A stretch of 64,000 nucleotides of DNA from Kalmanozyma brasiliensis GHG001 (taxonomy: Eukaryota > Basidiomycota > Ustilaginomycetes > Ustilaginales), in assembly GCF_000497045.1 (NCBI RefSeq), contig NW_015961959.1, positions 62,001 to 126,000 of the forward strand, written 5' to 3'. Positions 61,101 to 64,000 of this stretch are shown in pieces. The position numbers and the translations under genes are program-made. Each line of letters begins with the position of its first letter. Positions within the stretch are counted from its first letter, which is position 1. Below the pieces are notes generated by a model. That model did not search any database. It saw nothing but the letters and a program-made list of their open reading frames with translations, and had not been told where the DNA came from.

Positions 61101-61381
61101 GTGACGCTGCTTTCGACAGAGGGTGAGTAGAGGTCGCCACTGAAGAGGACGAGACCCTTCCTCTCGCGTGATGTGGCATGCTTGGACCAGTCGCGGGATG
61201 ATGATGCAGATGCCTCTGGCGGTGAGAGGTTCGACAGATCTGATGGCTCGCCCCACGATTCTCGTATCGCTTGGATCTTGGCAGCGAACTGGTCTGCTCC
61301 AATGGTGCCGCCAGACTTTTTGTCCTTTTGACGGACACGGTAGACATCGTTGAAGTGGATGATGGGAAGAGTGACCGGCAT
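58166..61381 (-). CDS. 5'-nucleotidase/UshA-type metallophosphoesterase, cytosolic form
   Basis: 1071 residues from ATG 61381. The calcineurin-like phosphoesterase half has HFNDVYRV, GDLYSPS, LGNHDWDFG, THSRLPND and GGHDH metal-binding motifs; the 5'-nucleotidase C-terminal half has DESAFGNFVADVL, CGGSLRGDQ and PFEDAVV. This architecture hydrolyses nucleoside monophosphates or related phosphoesters. There is no signal peptide: the protein opens MPVTLPIIHFNDV, so the active site starts almost at residue 1 and a cytosolic location is expected. A ~400-residue disordered/helical C-terminal extension, including SP-rich and Gly-rich stretches, is unusual for the family and may be regulatory. Confidence 0.88.
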   Translation of the reverse strand: MPVTLPIIHFNDVYRVRQKDKKSGGTIGADQFAAKIQAIRESWGEPSDLSNLSPPEASASSSRDWSKHATSRERKGLVLFSGDLYSPSVESSVTRGTHLIPVINAMNLDCACLGNHDWDFGYPHLQTLMTQNNFPWLFSNVVDRSGKSEEENKDCSNWDEDFQDDDAQVNGTLRSWTTVVQGVKVGCIGIVEKEWIATVPSFPEGFVYRNMVKTANKLSQTLRDPSGEACELVIAITHSRLPNDIDFANAVGAVSNPDPSSHGVDLVLGGHDHIYYVGNGASSFQGDDFPRGEPGTEKDKNAMVVKSGTDFRDLSELKLELTDRDDSAVRKRIIKSLAVQRYRTSPSDPTSPHLKSMLDDLLAKISQSTSQSVAYTLTPWDCRSEKVRTDESAFGNFVADVLMNSYEEVLRERDNRGELSERRPPNVREVDCALICGGSLRGDQMYGPGKVALSDVLEILPFEDAVVCKELKGQDIWDALENGLSMYPKQEGRFPQVAGMMVKWDSRKPPGKRLVSVELLDNPLDTPSPAAEDDAMDVDKEEDTDANVGKLRRFSVTKLPGGGYDVEVHRPALVSRGPLEMDKTYRVVTREYLAEGYDGFDALKRGEFVVDHENGQLMSAIVRKFLLGASYLWRMKQIRRLQAENASYSTDPATDTESPLASKTHTPDAQADRDIDTLSKRTRIAISRARSLNLLKRAMKYNPNSDTAPSTPVKQPSRARAGSHGSADGELWRMVVDQSPGGFRDALHVGGSEHHSQFDSVSKRFNEPLGPGGTNDLAATSSHAATRSFDADASETGVPSAKRSRVEEEPRIENALFDASLASSLLEQIKELLALVMRAAEQDGKLYTPSTAPDTSVQSVEEEDHATGGANIALGSMAVDEGDADATLAFLTAAGAPQRGKGTPTQLSQDIVRQATQLRATFATLEAAARDLPGGMDMGLREQQRLLGTLEGFIARQNEGLAVLNKGEAGRGVVGEGGGGFGGKEGKVASTNFKHGAVASTSFHLDQEQMDQLRDDIKASTSNGPGERANGKEKHNGSSGKKDEAEDDTSNLAFVSPLVDGRLVDVARQKA

Positions 61382-61829
61382 GTTGGTCGATGTCTATGCG
61401 ATCGGATGGCTTCAGAGAGCGAGTGCTATGTCGGCGGCCATGCGAGCCGCGAGGGTCGAACGTTGGTGGCAGTGCCGATGATGATGACAAAGGGCGTGAA
61501 GGTGAGTGATAAAGGCGAGGCGTGGGAAAGTGACACAGAAGAGAGAAGGGTCCAACACGTTCAGAAGCTTCGCTCAGCACGGCTTTCGGCAAAGCCTTCC
61601 GACGATCCTCAGTCAGGGTCCGTGCTTTGCTTTTGTTCACACGCTCAGGCAGCCCCGATTCACACGCTTCTCGTCCGCTTTCTTTCTTCGGGCCGTCCTT
61701 CTTCTCTGGACAATCACCTGGACGACCAACCACACGGCGACCAGCCTTGCTCCCATCGGCAGCTGCATCAGCGCACATCGACTCAACATTAGTCCCACAG
61801 AGACTGTCACCGACTGAGCAGCACCGACA
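61382..61829. promoter_or_regulatory. Divergent promoter of the phosphoesterase and TLG1 genes
   Basis: 448 bp between start codons; no gene seen. Confidence 0.45.
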
Positions 61830-62756
61830 ATGTCGCGCGATCCATATCACGACTTTGCATCCGACCTCAAGTCTTCGCTCTCCTCGGCACGCTCCCTCTC
61901 GGAATCCTATCGTCAGCTCATCGCACGTACAACATCACAATCACAAGCATCGTCGTCCTCGAACAGTCAAGCTGAGGTCGAGTCAGCGCATGATCGTCTC
62001 TCCGATGCCATCGAAGGATTGCGGCAGGATGTCGAGGATGTCAAGCAGAGCGTGCTCGTCGTCGAACGCAGCGGTCCAGAGCGTTTTGGGGTAACACCAG
62101 AGGAGCTCAACAACAGAAAAGCGTTCGTAGCAGAATGTGAGGCAGAAGTCAAGGTAGGTCCGCTTGCTCGTCGATCTGTTGACAGCGCAGGAGCTCGTTG
62201 ACTGACTCAGAGCTTCCCTTTGGCACGCTAATGCTGGTCAACCGATGAACAGGCACTATCAAAAGTCGCGCAAGCGTCTCCGCCAGGCGGCAGAAATGGC
62301 GGAGGATTCAGCGCAGTCCAAATGGACGATGAGGACGAGGATGCCACGGAAGCATTCGAGCGCGAGCAACAGCAGGTAAGTCCACTCACTTCTCGCTCGG
62401 CTCTCAGCCTCATGATCGCACTGACGCATTCTCTGATCCTCCATTGGCCGCTCCGAATCGCACCTGCGACTGCACAGATCCTCATGTCACGCCAAGACAC
62501 GACACTAGACAAGATCGGTTCCACGCTCAGCTCGCTGCGCAATCAAGCCGGCATGATGGGCCAAGAGATCGGCGAGCAGATCGAGATCATCGATGCATTC
62601 GACACAGAGGTAGAATCGAGTCAAGGGAGACTCAGCAAGGCCATGACCAAGATGGACGAGGTGATACGCATCAGTGACGAGAGGTTGGGTGGTTGGTGTG
62701 TATGGATCCTGATTGTGGTCCTGTTTCTCTTGCTCTTGGTTGTCTTCCTAATATGA
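61830..62756 (+). CDS. TLG1: Syntaxin-6/Tlg1-type SNARE
   Basis: Three exons, 61830-62153, 62253-62375 and 62478-62756, encode 241 residues. The N-terminal syntaxin-6 domain (DPYHDFASDLKSSLSSARSL ... VTPEELNNRKAFV), an acidic linker (MDDEDEDATEAFE), a Qc-SNARE motif (SRQDTTLDKIGSTLSSLRNQ through SQGRLSKAMTKMDEVIR) and a C-terminal transmembrane anchor (CVWILIVVLFLLLLVVFLI) are all present. Tlg1/syntaxin-6 works in endosome-to-trans-Golgi fusion. Introns are 99 and 102 nt with GTAGGT/GTAAGT donors, CTGAC branches and CAG acceptors. Intron 2 is a multiple of three and stop-free. Confidence 0.92.
62376..62477 (+). other. Second TLG1 intron, 102 nt, stop-free and in frame
   Basis: Donor GTAAGT at 62376, branch ACTGAC near 62422, acceptor CACAG ending 62477. 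Retention would add 34 residues with a hydrophobic core before the SNARE motif. Confidence 0.8.
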
Positions 62757-63195
62757 TGCTGAAGTCACTTGAAGGCACAGCAAATATACCCATCACACCT
62801 CATCATAGCACAGACAGCAGTGCCTTGGGGACGATCTCGGCGCAAATTGTGATGAACAGTGTGTGGGCTGTGTACGATCTCAGATGGTGAGGACGAGCTC
62901 TGCTGCTAAATTTGGCCTTGTTCCTTCCCCGCTGCCTCCACCGGGTGCTGCAGCCGAGACACGGCAGTTGCATGATCGCGCTTGCAATTTCAACTCACAC
63001 GATGTTTGCCCACCTTCGCCCCTTCCACCACCACCGTCTTCGCTATCACCACTATCCTCACCATTCTTACTGGTTCGATACGATCCGCCGGGTCTCTCAC
63101 ATCATGCTATCGTATCGTTGCTGAATTCACTCGCTCTCCGACCCGATCGGGTCCCATCCATTGGCAAACACTGGTGGAACAAAGGGCTCGTCATC
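62757..63195. other. Spacer before the final gene
   Basis: 439 bp downstream of TLG1 and upstream of ATG 63196; no gene seen. Confidence 0.4.
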
Positions 63196-64000
63196 ATGGC
63201 GGCCAATAAGGTCGACGATGGCTCTGAGCCCATCAACTTTCGAGCGGCTCTCGCCGCCTTTCAAAAAAAGAGCGCTACCTCTGATGCTCCGTCTGCATCC
63301 AACTTGCACTCGCCCAGACCGCGTCCACTGCAGCCAGCTAGTGGCAGACAGCCTCCTCAAACACCTGCTCGTCCTTCTTCCGGCCTCGATCCTGTATCCC
63401 GATCTTCATCCACTCCACGGATTCGCAACAACTCAGACGGCCTCATTTCGCCCTCAAGCAACAATCCTTTTGCATCCAAATCGTCACTTCATCCTTCCTC
63501 GGCCGTACCGTCTACATCAGCCTCAGGCATGCAAAGTGGCCCCTCTTCCGCTGGGCAACCCTCCATCTGGCCGACGCTGCGGAGAACGGGGAGTGGCGTT
63601 AGCCTGAACGAGCTCACAGAAAGAAGCGTACCTCTCCAGCGCGTCAACGGCTATTTGGCGCACACCCTGCCTCGATCCAGAAGCAGATCCATCATAGGCA
63701 ACGAGCCACTAGATCCGCATTCCAACGGCGGCTCTGCCTCTTCTTCAGGGCGGTCCAGCCCCTATGTCCCTTCTCGGGCTATCCATGGTCTTTTTCCCGA
63801 TGATGCCGACTCGCACTTCAGTCAAACAGTCGGTCCACCCACCACGCAGCACATGCTCGACACCAGCGCAGACGATGCCATGTTTGCGCACGCCGTCATG
63901 GAGCGCTCTGCTCCTCTTGCTTCGCCACGCACACGAGATCTAGCAGAGTCCGACTCGTACCTCCTTCCACCCCAGGTGCCATCGCGTAAAGGAAGCGCCT
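63196..64000 (+). CDS. N-terminal part of an unrecognised Ser/Pro-rich protein
   Basis: The frame starts at ATG 63196 (context ATCATGG) and is open to the window edge, 268 codons. It begins MAANKVDDGSEPINFRAALA and continues as Ser/Pro/Arg-rich disorder with many SP sites and short motifs such as RTGSGVSLNELTER and RSRSRSIIGN. INFRAALAAFQKK is a short amphipathic helix of the kind seen at the start of fungal signalling scaffolds and GEFs, but no domain is reached before the edge, so I give no function. Confidence 0.7.
   Translation, partial: MAANKVDDGSEPINFRAALAAFQKKSATSDAPSASNLHSPRPRPLQPASGRQPPQTPARPSSGLDPVSRSSSTPRIRNNSDGLISPSSNNPFASKSSLHPSSAVPSTSASGMQSGPSSAGQPSIWPTLRRTGSGVSLNELTERSVPLQRVNGYLAHTLPRSRSRSIIGNEPLDPHSNGGSASSSGRSSPYVPSRAIHGLFPDDADSHFSQTVGPPTTQHMLDTSADDAMFAHAVMERSAPLASPRTRDLAESDSYLLPPQVPSRKGSA

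Overview
The window looks like a chromosomal segment of a smut fungus (Ustilaginales, close to Ustilago/Sporisorium/Pseudozyma). Genes are compact and mostly intron-free, coding DNA is GC-rich, and the few introns I could place are mostly 80-125 nt with GTRAGT/GTATGT donors and CTGAC branch sites. The encoded proteins are plainly fungal: mitochondrial bc1 core subunit, Sur2, Spc97, Ysh1, Mtr4 and a Zn2Cys6 regulator. I see no rRNA, tRNA, transposon ORF, CRISPR array or prokaryotic feature.

Layout: 1-327 (-) N-terminus of a Nop2-like rRNA methyltransferase; 1065-2057 (+) Xi-class glutathione transferase; 2126-6463 (-) TBC Rab-GAP; 6993-9617 (+) Ysh1/CPSF73; 9779-10180 (-) mitochondrial ribosomal mL53; 10426-12255 (+) Tti2; 12501-14417 (-) arginyl-tRNA synthetase; 15256-18159 (+) large unrecognised coiled-coil protein; 18368-18904 and 19219-20337 (-) a tandem pair from an unrecognised repeat family; 21237-22259 (-) secreted GH54 arabinofuranosidase; 23272-24891 (-) F-box-like protein; 25134-28226 (-) Spc97/GCP2; 29158-30255 (+) HIRIP3-like histone chaperone; 30380-32101 (-) sugar transporter; 34252-36528 (-) zinc-finger/LysM/WD40 fusion; 36918-38177 (-) Sds22; 38615-39760 (-) Sur2; 40926-42263 (+) Qcr2; 42473-44671 (-) SUN-domain protein; 45301-46925 (+) GPN1/Npa3; 50117-53167 (+) zinc-cluster regulator behind a 3.2-kb upstream region; 53543-54197 (-) Ump1; 54631-58056 (+) Mtr4; 58166-61381 (-) 5'-nucleotidase-type phosphoesterase; 61830-62756 (+) Tlg1/syntaxin-6 SNARE; 63196-64000 (+) start of an unrecognised protein.

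Most genes are unrelated housekeeping functions in divergent or convergent pairs; there is no biosynthetic cluster. The accessory parts are the tandem repeat-family pair, the GH54 enzyme with its roughly 1-kb promoter, the sugar transporter beside a 2.1-kb gene-poor stretch, and the zinc-cluster gene.

The strongest leads are: (a) two enzymes (Xi-GST and ArgRS) whose first AUG follows an in-frame, acid-free, Arg/Ser-rich mitochondrial-presequence-like stretch with no AUG, suggesting non-AUG initiation or an unseen exon; (b) the tandem/internally duplicated 'GFLGSR' family; (c) a LysM-WDR83 fusion with a candidate in-frame intron at the junction; (d) a Zn2Cys6 domain with a greatly enlarged last loop; (e) stop-free introns whose length is a multiple of three, which could give retained-intron isoforms.
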